Shown: one piece after another, positions 24,442 to 33,365 of the stretch | How positions within the stretch are numbered: position 1 is the first letter of the stretch | How the letters are laid out: each line of letters begins with the position of its first letter | Assembly (NCBI RefSeq): GCF_042652785.1 | Contig: NZ_JBHSHD010000006.1 | Span: forward strand, 310,001-374,000 | Source of the DNA: Dokdonella_A ginsengisoli | Lineage (GTDB): Bacteria; Pseudomonadota; Gammaproteobacteria; Xanthomonadales; Rhodanobacteraceae | DNA: 64,000 bases | Reading direction: 5' to 3' | Program-made: the position numbers and the translations under genes | Notes under the pieces: model-generated | Told to the model about the DNA's origin: nothing | Database searches by the model: none | What the model saw: the letters and a program-made list of their open reading frames with translations, nothing else

Positions 24442-27231
24442 ATGTCCGAACCACGCCCGCGCCTCGTCCTCGTCGACGGCTCCTCGTATCTGTATCGCGC
24501 GTTCCACGCGCTGCCGCCGCTGACGAACGCGGCCGGTGAACCGACCGGCGCGCTGTTCGGCGTGGTCAACATGCTACGCACGATCCTGAAGCAGAAGCCC
24601 GCCTACGCCGCCTTCGTGCAGGACGCGCCGGGGCCGACGTTCCGCGACGCGCTGTATCCCGCCTACAAGGCGACGCGGCAGGCCACGCCGGAAGACCTGA
24701 TCGCGCAGGTCGAGCCGATGATGGCGATCGTCGCCGCGCTCGGTTTTCCGATCCTGCGCGTCGACGGCGTCGAGGCCGACGACGTGATCGGCACGCTGGC
24801 CAAGCGCGCCGTCGCCGCAGGCATCGACGTGACGGTGTCGACCGGCGACAAGGATTTCGCGCAGCTGGTCGAGTCCGGCATCGAACTCGTCAACACGATG
24901 ACCAACACCACGCTCGACGCCGCCGCGGTGATGGAGAAGTTCGGCGTGCGGCCGGACCAGATCGTCGACTACCTCGCGCTGATGGGCGACAGCGTCGACA
25001 ACATTCCCGGCGTGGAGAAGTGCGGGCCGAAGACCGCGGCGAAATGGCTGGCCGAGTACGGCAGCCTCGACGGCGTGATCGCCGCGGCGGAAAAGGTCGG
25101 CGGCAAGATCGGCGAAAACCTGCGCAAGGCGCTGCCGCAGCTGCCGCTGTCGCGCCAGCTGGCGACGATCAAGACCGACGTCGAACTCGACCGCGGGCCG
25201 GCCGACCTGCACCTGCGCGATCGCGACGTCGATGCGCTGCGCGGGCTGTACAAGCGCTACGAGTTCAATGCGGCGTTGAAGGAGCTGGAGGCAACCGGCG
25301 CTTCCGCGGCGTCGCCGGCGCGGGCCGGAGAGTCTGCGAACGCGGGTACGGAAAGCGACACGGGTTCCGGCGTTCGCGGCAATGACGGCAGCGAAACGGA
25401 AGCCGTCGACAGCGCGCTCGCCGGACCCGGCGACTACGAACTCGTCACCACGCCGGAACGGCTCGACGCGTGGGTCGCGAAACTGCGCGACGCGCAGCTG
25501 ATCGCCTTCGACAGCGAGACGACCTCGCTCGATCCGATGCGCGCCGAAATCGTCGGCCTGTCGTTCGCGGTGGAGCCGAAGTCGGCTTGCTACATCCCGC
25601 TCGGCCACGACTATCCCGGCGCGCCGGCGCAGCTGCCGCGCGAAGCCGTGTTCGCAGTGCTGCGGCCGATTCTCGAGGACGCGCAGCGGCGCAAGCTCGG
25701 CCAGCACGCGAAGTACGACATCAACGTGCTGTCGAACGCCGGCGTCGCGGTGCGCGGCGTCGCGCACGACACGATGCTCGAGTCGTACGTGCTGCATTCG
25801 ACCTGGCGGCACGACATGGACACCCAGGCCAAGCGCCTGCTCGGCTACGACACGATCCACTACGAGGATGTCGCCGGCAAGGGCGCCAAGCAGATCTCGT
25901 TCTCGCAGGTCGACGTCGACACCGCGTGCCGGTACGCCGCCGAGGACGCCGACGTCACGCTGCGCCTGCATCGCGCGCAATGGCCGCAGCTGGAGGGCGA
26001 CGCGCAGCTGCGTTCGGTGTACGAGACGATCGAGATGCCGCTGGTGCCGGTGCTCGCGCGCATGGAGCAGCGCGGCGTGCTGATCGACGCCGCGGCGCTG
26101 AAGCGGCAGAGCCACGAACTCGCGCGGCGCATGCACGAGCTGACCGAGCGCGCGCATGCGCTGGCGGGGCATGCCTTCAGCCTGGATTCGACCAAGCAGC
26201 TTGGTGCGATCCTGTTCGAGGAGCTGAAGCTGCCGGCGCTGGTGAAGACGCCGGGCGGCCAGCCGTCGACCAACGAGGAGGCGCTGGAGGCGATCGCCGA
26301 CCAGCACGAGCTGCCGCGCGTGATCCTCGACTACCGCAGCCTCGCCAAGCTGCGCAGTACCTACACCGAGAAGCTGGCCGAGATCGTCAATCCGCGCACC
26401 GGCCGCGTGCACACCAGCTACGGCCAGGCGACCGCGGCCACCGGCCGGCTTTCCTCGTCGGATCCGAACCTGCAGAACATCCCGATCCGCACCGAGGAGG
26501 GGCGGCGCATCCGCCAGGCCTTCGTCGCACCGGAGGGCTGGCGCATCGTCGCGGCGGACTACTCGCAGATCGAGCTGCGCATCATGGCGCACCTGTCCGG
26601 CGACGCCGGCTTGCTCGCCGCGTTCCACGGCAACCAGGACATCCATCGCGCGACCGCGGCCGAGGTGTTCGGCCTGCCGCAGGGCGAGGTCGACGCGAAC
26701 CAGCGCCGCGCCGCCAAGGCGATCAACTTCGGCCTGATGTACGGCATGAGCGCGTTCGGTCTGGCGCGCCAGCTTGGCGTGCCGCGCGGCGAGGCGCAGG
26801 ACTACATGGCGCGCTATTTCTCGCGTTATCCGGGCGTGCAGACCTTCATGGAAGAAACGCGCGAGAAGGCGCGCCGCGACGGCTACGTGGAAACCCTGTT
26901 CGGCCGCCGCCTGTACTTGGACTACATCAACTCGCGCAACCAGGCGCAGCGCGCCGGCGCGGAACGCGCGGCGATCAACGCGCCGATGCAGGGCACCGCA
27001 GCCGACATCATCAAGCGCGCGATGATCGCGGTCGACGCCTGGCTGCTCGAGCAGGAAGACGGCGCGCGCATGCTGATGCAGGTGCACGACGAACTGGTGT
27101 TCGAGGTGCGTGCGGACCGCATCGACGCGGTCGTCGCCGGCGTGCGCGAACGCATGGCCGCGGCCGCGGAACTGGCGGTGCCGCTGGTGGTCGACGTCGG
27201 GGTCGGCGCGAACTGGGACGAAGCGCACTGA
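24442..27231 (+). CDS. polA: DNA polymerase I
   Basis: 929 residues, nearly the E. coli length. Three domains: 5' nuclease (residues 1-285; GVEADDVIGTLA, STGDKDFAQLV), 3'-5' exonuclease (about 330-520; the first motif IAFDSETTSLD keeps the Asp-x-Glu, so proofreading is probably active), and polymerase (520-929; ADYSQIELRIMAHLS, RRAAKAINFGLMYGMS, QGTAADIIKRAM, MQVHDELVFEV). The linker at about 285-325 is a Gly/Ser/Glu-rich insert (SDTGSGVRGNDGSETE). The ATG at 24442 is used rather than one four codons earlier. The sX13-like sRNA gene follows. Confidence 0.97.
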   Translation: MSEPRPRLVLVDGSSYLYRAFHALPPLTNAAGEPTGALFGVVNMLRTILKQKPAYAAFVQDAPGPTFRDALYPAYKATRQATPEDLIAQVEPMMAIVAALGFPILRVDGVEADDVIGTLAKRAVAAGIDVTVSTGDKDFAQLVESGIELVNTMTNTTLDAAAVMEKFGVRPDQIVDYLALMGDSVDNIPGVEKCGPKTAAKWLAEYGSLDGVIAAAEKVGGKIGENLRKALPQLPLSRQLATIKTDVELDRGPADLHLRDRDVDALRGLYKRYEFNAALKELEATGASAASPARAGESANAGTESDTGSGVRGNDGSETEAVDSALAGPGDYELVTTPERLDAWVAKLRDAQLIAFDSETTSLDPMRAEIVGLSFAVEPKSACYIPLGHDYPGAPAQLPREAVFAVLRPILEDAQRRKLGQHAKYDINVLSNAGVAVRGVAHDTMLESYVLHSTWRHDMDTQAKRLLGYDTIHYEDVAGKGAKQISFSQVDVDTACRYAAEDADVTLRLHRAQWPQLEGDAQLRSVYETIEMPLVPVLARMEQRGVLIDAAALKRQSHELARRMHELTERAHALAGHAFSLDSTKQLGAILFEELKLPALVKTPGGQPSTNEEALEAIADQHELPRVILDYRSLAKLRSTYTEKLAEIVNPRTGRVHTSYGQATAATGRLSSSDPNLQNIPIRTEEGRRIRQAFVAPEGWRIVAADYSQIELRIMAHLSGDAGLLAAFHGNQDIHRATAAEVFGLPQGEVDANQRRAAKAINFGLMYGMSAFGLARQLGVPRGEAQDYMARYFSRYPGVQTFMEETREKARRDGYVETLFGRRLYLDYINSRNQAQRAGAERAAINAPMQGTAADIIKRAMIAVDAWLLEQEDGARMLMQVHDELVFEVRADRIDAVVAGVRERMAAAAELAVPLVVDVGVGANWDEAH

Positions 27232-27347
27232 GGCGGTGCGCGAGGCGGCATAGGCCATTCGTCATGCTTTTCACGGGAATGAATGCCGGCTAAACGCGCC
27301 CGTCACCGCTCTGGAAACTTTTCGGCCCGATGCCCATCTATGTTTCC

Positions 27348-27470
27348 GGGCGCACGCAACGGCGCCCTGGTTCACTCACCTCCCTGAGTGCAACCCCGCG
27401 AAGGCCGGTCCCTCCCCAGACCGGTTTTCACCGCCCCGAGGGCTCCCCCTGGCCCTCGGGGCATTTTTTT
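27348..27470 (+). ncRNA. sX13: sX13-like small RNA with C-rich hairpin loops
   Basis: About 123 bases immediately downstream of polA fold into four consecutive hairpins: 27348-27367 (GGGCGC/GCGCCC), 27369-27395 (loop CCTCCC), 27401-27428 (loop CCTCCCCA) and the terminator 27433-27462 (11-bp stem, loop TCCCCCTG) with a T-run to 27470. The three C-rich loops can pair with Shine-Dalgarno-like GGGAGG sequences. From memory, the Xanthomonas sX13 sRNA has the same location next to polA, about 115 bases, and C-rich loops. A weak -10 (TATGTT, 27339-27344) suits a start near 27350. The exact ends are inferred. Confidence 0.75.
27433..27470 (+). terminator. Rho-independent terminator of the sX13-like sRNA
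   Basis: Perfect 11-bp stem (27433-27443 with 27452-27462), eight-base C-rich loop and a run of seven T from 27464. It ends the sRNA and would also stop read-through from polA. Confidence 0.9.
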
Positions 27471-27485
27471 CTGCGATTTATTTCT

Positions 27486-27575
27486 GCGATCCGTCCGGGA
27501 TCGCTGTGGCCTGCGAGTCTTGCGAGCTGTGAGGGGGCTGCCTTCGGGGCTGTCCATCCGCGGCCGTCCTTTCAT
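27486..27575 (+). repeat. Bipartite hairpin repeat, copy A (3' hairpin truncated)
   Basis: Begins with GCGATCC-GTCCG-GGATCGC (27486-27504), then about 55 bases of spacer, and ends CCGCGGCCGTCCTTTCAT, where the second hairpin has lost its right arm. It is followed three bases later by copy B in the same orientation. Confidence 0.7.
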
Positions 27576-27577
27576 TT

Positions 27578-27680
27578 GCGATCCGTCCGGGATCGCCGTG
27601 GCCTGCGGCCTCTCGCGGGTCTTGCGGTGTATTGCCCTCGGGGCTGTCCACCCGCGGCCGTCCATGGCCGCATTTTTCAG
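27578..27680 (+). repeat. Bipartite hairpin repeat, copy B (complete)
   Basis: GCGATCC-GTCCG-GGATCGC at 27578-27596 and GCGGCC-GTCCAT-GGCCGC at 27654-27671 followed by ATTTTTCAG. The spacer shares GGGCTGTCCA(T/C)CCGCGGCCGTCC with copy A. The second hairpin plus T-run could act as a terminator. Confidence 0.75.
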
Positions 27681-27933
27681 ATGAGGTGCGGCTTCGAGTA
27701 GGGCGTTCGGGTGCCGAAGGGCATTCAAGCACTCCGGCCGTCATTCCGCGGATGCGGGAGGCGCCTTTCAACAGGCCGAAGGGCTGGTCATCCATTTCCG
27801 TCCTGCTCGGGTATCGGCGATTCGCCTATTCGGGGCGCAGTGACGGATTGCTTTCAGGCTCCTTCCCCGGCGCCGCGTCGCTGTGCCGGCTGCCTCGTTA
27901 TACTCGGCCGTCGGAGGGTGGCGGGGAGGCCGT

Positions 27934-28500
27934 ATGGCCGATGATGTCGCGACGCTCATCGAGGCCGCGAACGGCGGGGACCCCTCCGCCGTACAGCCGT
28001 TGTTCGCGCGCGTCTACGGCGAGCTGAAGGTTCTCGCCCGCAAGCAACTCGCCGGCGCCGCCGCATCGACTCTCAACACCACCGCCCTGGTACACGAGGC
28101 GTATCTGAAGCTCGCGAAGTCGGACGGCCGCGAGCTGCGCGGGCGCGTGCACTTCTTCGCGCTCACCGCCAAGGCGATGCGGCAGATCGTCATCGATCAC
28201 GCGCGTGCGCGGCTGACCGACAAGCGCGGCGGCGGAAACGCGCAGTGGATCGACGTCGAAGCAGCTTCCAGCTTGAGCAGCGGCGAGCTTGCGCCCGACG
28301 AACTGCTGCGGCTGGACCGCGCTTTGACCCAGCTCGGGGAGGACGAGCCGCGCTTGGCTCAGCTGGTGGAAATGCGCTTCTTCGGCGGTCTCGATCTGGC
28401 CGAGATCGCGCTGCTGCAGGCGACCAGTGAACGCACGCTCTGCCGCGACTGGCGGCGCGCGAAAGCGCAGCTCTACGTCCACCTGCATCCGGACGTATGA
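27934..28500 (+). CDS. ECF sigma factor paired with a Ser/Thr kinase
   Basis: 188 residues from ATG 27934 (GGGGAGG upstream). Region 2 is TTALVHEAYLKLA then HFFALTAKAMRQIVIDHARAR; region 4 is MRFFGGLDLAEIALLQATSERTLCRDWRRAKAQL. The acidic stretch that normally precedes the LVxE helix (D-A-E-D type) is replaced by Asn48-Thr49-Thr50. Family knowledge: ECF43-type sigma factors of xanthomonads and vibrios lack these acids and are switched on by threonine phosphorylation by a neighbouring Hanks kinase. The kinase gene here overlaps by four bases, fitting that scheme. There is no anti-sigma gene nearby. Confidence 0.88.
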   Translation: MADDVATLIEAANGGDPSAVQPLFARVYGELKVLARKQLAGAAASTLNTTALVHEAYLKLAKSDGRELRGRVHFFALTAKAMRQIVIDHARARLTDKRGGGNAQWIDVEAASSLSSGELAPDELLRLDRALTQLGEDEPRLAQLVEMRFFGGLDLAEIALLQATSERTLCRDWRRAKAQLYVHLHPDV

Positions 28501-31394
28501 ACCGCGAGCGCATCGGCGCGCTGTTCGCGCAAGCGCTCGATCTCCCCGAGTCGCAGCGCGCGGACTGGCTCGCCGCGCAGTGCGCCGGCGACGAGGCCAC
28601 GCGCGCCGAAGTTGAACGCCTGCTGCGCGCCGACGCGGAGGTGGGCGATTTCATCGAACGCTCGCCGGGGCTGGTCGCCGACGCGGCGGCGGCGGCGAGA
28701 GGAAGCGGCGCGCCGAGCGCATTCGGCGCCTGGCGCGTGCTGCGGTCGATCGGCATCGGCGGCATGGGCGAGGTCTGGCTGGCCGAGCGCGGCGACGACG
28801 AGTTCGAGCAGCGCGTGGCGGTCAAGCAACTCGCCTACCCGACGCCGCGGCTGCTGCAGCGCTTCCGCCAGGAGCGCAGGATCCTCGCCCGCCTCGAGCA
28901 TCCGCACATCGCGTGTCTGATCGACGGCGGGCTCGACGCGAGGGGAATTCCCTATCTGGTGATGGAGTACGTCGAAGGCGTGCCGATCACCGACTACGTG
29001 CGCGAGCGCGTGCCGGAGCTGCGCGCGCGCCTGCACCTGTTCCTGCGCGTGTGCGAGGCGGTGCAGTACGCGCACCAGAACCTCGTCGTGCATCGCGACC
29101 TGAAGCCGTCGAACATCTTCGTGACCGCCGGCGGCACGCCCAAGCTGCTCGACTTCGGCATCGCAAAGGTGCTGACGACCGGCGAGGCGGATGCGCCGAC
29201 GCAGACCCTCGCGCGCCTGCTCACGCCCGACTACGCGGCGCCGGAGCAGTTCAGCGGCGGCGCGATCACCACCGCCACCGACGTCTATGCGCTCGGCGTC
29301 GTGCTCTACGAGTTGCTGGCCGACGCGCGCCCGCGCCGCTTCGCGCCGAATGACGCGGCGAGCGCTGAGCCGCCGCCGCCGAGCACGGCGATTACGCGCG
29401 GCACCGGCGTCGCCGCTGCGCGCCGGCGCCAGCTGCGGGGCGACCTCGACCGCATCGCGCTGGCCGCGATGGCGCGCGATCCGGCGCGGCGCTATCCCTC
29501 CGCCGAAGCGCTCGCGGCGGATATCCGCCGCCATCTCGACGGCCTGCCGATCGCCGCACGCCCGGCCAGCGCCGGCTATCGCCTGCGCAAGTTCGTCGTG
29601 CGCAACTGGCTGCCGCTTTCGGCCGCAGGCTTGCTGTTCGCGGCGATGGCCGTCGCAACCGTCGCGGTCGCCTGGCAGGCGGGCAAGGCGCGCCTGGCGG
29701 CGCAGCGCGCCGAGGCGGTGCAGGGGTTTCTGGTGGATTTGTTCAACAAGAATTCCACCGGGCAGAAGGATCCGGCCGAGGCGCGCCAGACTACGGTGCG
29801 CGAACTGCTCGACATCGGCGCGGCGCGGATCGAGGAATCGCTCGACATCGCGCCGGAGAACAAGCTCGCGTTGCTGAGGGTTTTTTCCGACCTGTACGCG
29901 AACGGGCTCGGAGACGGGTATCCGAGCATTCCGCTGCTGCAGCAGGCGCTTGCCCTCAGCGCAGACCTGTACGGAGAGGATTCCGTCGAGTCGGCCAGCG
30001 ACCGCATGCGCCTGGCGAGACCGCTGATGGAGCAGGGCAAGAGCGCCGAGGCGAAAGCATTGCTGCAAGCGGCGGCCGGCACGCTCGATCGCCGCGGCGA
30101 TCGGACCTCGGAACTGCGCGGTCGTCTCCACGCCGCGCAGGCATATGCCTTTCTCGATCAGGACAGGCGCCGCGCCCGCGAGGAGGCCGATGCGGCGGTC
30201 GCCGTGCTGCGCAAACACCCGCCGTCCAGGGACCTGGTGCGGGCGCTCATCTACCAGGGCTGGAGCGCCGACGGGCAAGCCGCCATGGAGAGCCTTCAGG
30301 AGGCCATTCGCGTCTCACGCGCCGTCGACGGCGACCGCGATCCGATGTTGATGAGCGCCTACGCGAGTCTGGCAAAACTGCAGAGGAACGTGAGGGACTA
30401 CGACGCCGCCGAATCGGCCGCGCGCGAGGCGCTGGACCTGAGCTTGAAGGACCGGAGCGAATTCAACTACGACCGAACGCGGGCGATGAGCAACATCGCC
30501 TCGATCCAGTTCTCCGGCGGCCGGATCAAGGAGAGCCTCCAGTCCGCGCGCCTGGCAAAGGAATGGCTCGCCGGCCCTGCCGGCGGGTCGGACAACCCGG
30601 CCATTTCCGCCGACGTGCTGCGGACGCTCGCCGTGACGCTCGGTGCCGCGGGAGAATTCGACGACGCTCTGGCGGAGGCGTCGGCCGCGGTGAAAATTCT
30701 GCGCGAGACGACGTCCGACTCGCGCCTTGCCCCCGCGCTTCTCGTCGCGGCCTATCGGCTGGCCGAACTGGGCAGGCTGCCCGAGGCTTCGGCGGCGCTG
30801 GAGGAGGCGCGCGCCATTCGGGAACGTACCAAGAGCGCCTCGAGCAACGGCCATGTCCCGACGCAGATTCACATGGCGCTGGATTTCGGGAATGCGCAGC
30901 AAGCGCGCGTGTTGCTGGAGGAATATCCTCGCGGTGACGCTGTGGGGCGTGAGGCGGAGTTCGTGTCCTTCCATCGCACCGTGCTGGAAGCGGAAATCGA
31001 GCTGCAGGGTGGCGATCCCGTCAAAAGCGCGCGCCTGGCAAGTACCCTCGGCGAGCGGATGCGCGCGAGCGACATTGCCCGCTATTTGCGTCCGGTCATC
31101 GCCGACAGCGATCTGATCGAGGGCCTCGCGCGTCTGCGCACGGGCGACGCGGCCGCGGCGCGGCCGATTCTCGAGCGTGCATTGGCGGCGCGCATCGACC
31201 TGTACCTGCCCAAGAGCCCGAGAATCGCGGAAGTCCAGCTCGCGCTCGCCGAATGCGCGCTCGCCCAGGAAAAGCGCGCCGAGGCGATGCAATGGGTCGA
31301 GCAGGCGGCCGCGATTCAAGCGCAGCACAGCTCGCTGTCGCCGCGCTATACCGCGCCGTTGCAACGCTTGCGCGAGCGGCTCGCGCAGCGGTAG
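28497..31394 (+). CDS. Hanks-type Ser/Thr protein kinase with membrane helix and TPR-like domain
   Basis: 965 residues. After an N-terminal helical segment, the kinase domain (about 78-350) has GIGGMG (86-91), the ATP lysine Lys110, the catalytic loop HRDLKPSN (His199-Asp201) and DFG (Asp219), so it should be active. One membrane helix lies at about 371-395, then 550 residues of TPR-like helical repeats, presumably periplasmic sensing. ATGA overlap with the sigma gene indicates translational coupling and a shared pathway: signal outside, kinase inside, sigma factor as substrate (inferred from ECF43 systems). The distal half is visibly less GC-rich than the kinase domain. Confidence 0.9.
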   Translation: MNRERIGALFAQALDLPESQRADWLAAQCAGDEATRAEVERLLRADAEVGDFIERSPGLVADAAAAARGSGAPSAFGAWRVLRSIGIGGMGEVWLAERGDDEFEQRVAVKQLAYPTPRLLQRFRQERRILARLEHPHIACLIDGGLDARGIPYLVMEYVEGVPITDYVRERVPELRARLHLFLRVCEAVQYAHQNLVVHRDLKPSNIFVTAGGTPKLLDFGIAKVLTTGEADAPTQTLARLLTPDYAAPEQFSGGAITTATDVYALGVVLYELLADARPRRFAPNDAASAEPPPPSTAITRGTGVAAARRRQLRGDLDRIALAAMARDPARRYPSAEALAADIRRHLDGLPIAARPASAGYRLRKFVVRNWLPLSAAGLLFAAMAVATVAVAWQAGKARLAAQRAEAVQGFLVDLFNKNSTGQKDPAEARQTTVRELLDIGAARIEESLDIAPENKLALLRVFSDLYANGLGDGYPSIPLLQQALALSADLYGEDSVESASDRMRLARPLMEQGKSAEAKALLQAAAGTLDRRGDRTSELRGRLHAAQAYAFLDQDRRRAREEADAAVAVLRKHPPSRDLVRALIYQGWSADGQAAMESLQEAIRVSRAVDGDRDPMLMSAYASLAKLQRNVRDYDAAESAAREALDLSLKDRSEFNYDRTRAMSNIASIQFSGGRIKESLQSARLAKEWLAGPAGGSDNPAISADVLRTLAVTLGAAGEFDDALAEASAAVKILRETTSDSRLAPALLVAAYRLAELGRLPEASAALEEARAIRERTKSASSNGHVPTQIHMALDFGNAQQARVLLEEYPRGDAVGREAEFVSFHRTVLEAEIELQGGDPVKSARLASTLGERMRASDIARYLRPVIADSDLIEGLARLRTGDAAAARPILERALAARIDLYLPKSPRIAEVQLALAECALAQEKRAEAMQWVEQAAAIQAQHSSLSPRYTAPLQRLRERLAQR

Positions 31395-31549
31395 CGGCCG
31401 CTACGCCTTTTCCCCGCGAGCGCGAAGGCAGGGGCGCGAGGCTGACGTCCGGCGAGCGGCATCGCCTTCCTTGCCCCCCGTGGCGTCGCTCGGCGCGATT
31501 TCCCGTATGTGCCGGCGAGGAGTGTCCCTCGCACGCACGGAGAAGACTC

Positions 31550-32908
31550 ATGAAAACCCGCACGATCCCGGCCGCGCTCGCTCTCGCGCTCGCTCTCGGC
31601 GCCACCGCGGCGCACGCCGCGAGCTTCACCTACCACGGCAGCCTCGACGACGGCGGCCAGCCGGCCAGCGGCCGCTACGACCTGCGCCTGACGCCCTACG
31701 CCAGCGAGAACGCCGCTGCGCCGCGCGCCGAGGCGATCACGCTGTACGGCGTCGAGGTCAAGGACGGCCGCTTCAGCACCGAAGTCGATTTCGGCAGCGT
31801 GGCCGCCGACGGCGGCTGGATCGGCGTCGCCGTGCGCAAGGCCGGCGACGGCGAGTTCGCCGAACTGGGCGGGCGTTCGGAGATCAACGGCAGCGGCGAG
31901 TGCTGGTCGACAACAGGCAATACGGGCCTGCCTGGCGGCAGTTTCATCGGCACGTTGGACAACCAGAATCTGATCATGCGGGTGGGTGACCGCTTCGGAG
32001 CGGGGATTCGCCACTACACCGATGGCGTCTCGTTCGAGGTGGGCAACAGCGGGGCGAGTGCAGCCCATGCCGCCGCGTTCAACCACGGACTTGCCTATGC
32101 GGTGGACAGTTTCGCCGCCGGGCGCAGCAGCCGCGTGCCTGCTGGACACGACCGGACCTTCGTATGGGGCGGCAGAGATTTCACCGGGGACGCCAATCGG
32201 GTCGAAAGCACGGGGCCGGATCAGTTCGTCGTTTACGCCGATGGGGGTTTCATAATCAATGGGTCGACGGTGCCTTTCGCCGCCGATGACCTCGTGATCT
32301 ATCCGCGCGGGGGAGGCGACCTCGACGCCGACTTGCAACTGAGAACTCCATCGGGCCACTACGGCAAGCTCTACGTCAGGAATTCCGACGGAGTCATGCA
32401 GGTACTGGCCACGGGTGGCGTTCATATCAATACTCCCGTACGAATCGCGGACAGCTTGAAGGTCGAGGGCCCCGCCTCGAAATCCACCGCCGGCGCCTGG
32501 CAGGCCAATTCCGACGGCCGCATCAAGCAGGACATCGCACCGGTCGAGGATGCGCTCGACACGCTGGCGAAAGTGCATCCGGTCAGCTTCCGCTACACCG
32601 ACGCGTATCGCGCCGAGCATCCGCAAGTCGCCGATCAGCGCTACTACAACGTGATCGCGCAGCAGTTCGCCGAGGTGTTTCCGGACGCGGTGACGAAGTC
32701 GGGCGAATACCTGCCGGGCGCCGAGAAGACGGCGGACAACGAGATCCTGCAGGTCGACACCTATCCTGCGCAGATCGTGACCATCGCGGCGGTGCAGGAG
32801 CTGGCGCAGAAGAATCGGGATCTGGCGCAAAAGAACGCCGCGCTGGAGACGGCGATGACGCGCCTGATGGCGCGCGTGGCCAAGCTCGAAGCCGGGCGGG
32901 GGAAGTGA
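31550..32908 (+). CDS. Secreted protein with S74 intramolecular-chaperone domain
   Basis: 452 residues from ATG 31550 (GGAGAAG upstream), with a signal peptide ending AAHAAS. The middle is Gly/Asn-rich and beta-structured, as in tailspike/adhesin shafts. The C-terminal ~130 residues match the S74 self-cleaving chaperone: NSDGRIKQDIAPVEDALD with Ser321 and Lys326 at the spacing of the known Ser/Lys dyad, then HPVSFRYTD and YYNVIAQQFAEVFPDAV, and a final coiled coil (AQKNRDLAQKNAALE). Family knowledge: S74 domains trimerise phage spikes and are then cut off. Here it is on a host-type secreted protein, downstream of the kinase gene. Confidence 0.8.
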   Translation: MKTRTIPAALALALALGATAAHAASFTYHGSLDDGGQPASGRYDLRLTPYASENAAAPRAEAITLYGVEVKDGRFSTEVDFGSVAADGGWIGVAVRKAGDGEFAELGGRSEINGSGECWSTTGNTGLPGGSFIGTLDNQNLIMRVGDRFGAGIRHYTDGVSFEVGNSGASAAHAAAFNHGLAYAVDSFAAGRSSRVPAGHDRTFVWGGRDFTGDANRVESTGPDQFVVYADGGFIINGSTVPFAADDLVIYPRGGGDLDADLQLRTPSGHYGKLYVRNSDGVMQVLATGGVHINTPVRIADSLKVEGPASKSTAGAWQANSDGRIKQDIAPVEDALDTLAKVHPVSFRYTDAYRAEHPQVADQRYYNVIAQQFAEVFPDAVTKSGEYLPGAEKTADNEILQVDTYPAQIVTIAAVQELAQKNRDLAQKNAALETAMTRLMARVAKLEAGRGK

Positions 32909-32909
32909 G

Positions 32910-33254
32910 ATGAACGCGCCCATTTCCCGATGCGGCGAACGGCGGATGCCACCGCTTCCAGGTCGCGGTCGCATTGGTGCAGCTGCGGTACTGCTCCTTC
33001 TGACGGCCGCCGGTTCGGCGAGCGCAGCGCCGGTGCGCTTCGAGGTGCAGGCCGCCTTGCAGAGCAAGTCCGCCGCCCAGGCCGGCAGCGGCTTCGCGCT
33101 GCAGGCGAAGCTGGCGCCGGTCGAGCGCCGGCTCGAAGGTGGTGGCTTCGCCGTCGCGGCTGTCGCCGCGCCAACTGGAACCTGTGGCGGCGGCGATCTT
33201 ATTTTCGCGGATGGCTTCGAGCAGCGAATGATGGCGCGGTCGTCGGGCAAGTAA
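32910..33254 (+). CDS. Small secreted protein with IFADGFE motif
   Basis: 114 residues, starting two bases after the S74 gene stop (GGGGAAG ribosome site), so the two are co-transcribed. A signal segment (IGAAAVLLLLTAAGSASAA, about residues 21-40) is followed by a short mature part rich in Ala/Gly. Near the end, CGGGDLIFADGFEQ carries the same motif that closes the HAF protein at 7505. No enzyme motif. Function unknown; it may accompany the S74 protein on the surface. Confidence 0.65.
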   Translation: MNAPISRCGERRMPPLPGRGRIGAAAVLLLLTAAGSASAAPVRFEVQAALQSKSAAQAGSGFALQAKLAPVERRLEGGGFAVAAVAAPTGTCGGGDLIFADGFEQRMMARSSGK

Positions 33255-33257
33255 AGC

Positions 33258-33362
33258 CGTCATGAAAAGTGCGGCCAAGGACGGCCGCGTTGGGCGCTCC
33301 GGCGTCGCGGCGCTCGAGCTGTGGACAGCGTTCGAGAGGAGGGCGATCAAGGACGATCGCAG
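33258..33362 (-). repeat. Bipartite hairpin repeat, copy C (reverse orientation)
   Basis: Read on the minus strand: GCGATC-GTCCTT-GATCGC (33360-33343), a spacer of 54 bases, then GCGGCC-GTCCTT-GGCCGC (33288-33271) followed by ACTTTTCATGAC. Both hairpins have the identical loop GTCCTT. It lies between convergent gene ends (33254 and 33366), so it may end leftward transcription of the ligase gene. Confidence 0.75.
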
Positions 33363-33365
33363 AAG

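Larger units (their letters stand above)
27472..27933. other. Intergenic region carrying two repeat copies and ECF promoter
   Basis: No gene is supported in this 460-base stretch. It holds copies A and B of the bipartite hairpin repeat (27486-27575 and 27578-27680). It then has about 200 bases with no clear structure apart from a weak palindrome near 27745 (TCCGCGGATGCGGGA). A likely -10 box (TATACT, 27899-27904) lies just ahead of the ECF sigma gene. Confidence 0.6.

Noticed and set aside
24574..27258. A long minus-strand open frame opposite polA
   Set aside because: Antisense frames stay open at this GC content; the translation is Arg/Gln/Val/His-rich without motifs, and polA on the plus strand is certain.
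27348..27470. 6S RNA, 4.5S RNA or Spot 42 as identity of the polA-downstream RNA
   Set aside because: None of their signature sequences or shapes are present; the series of C-rich loops fits sX13 better.
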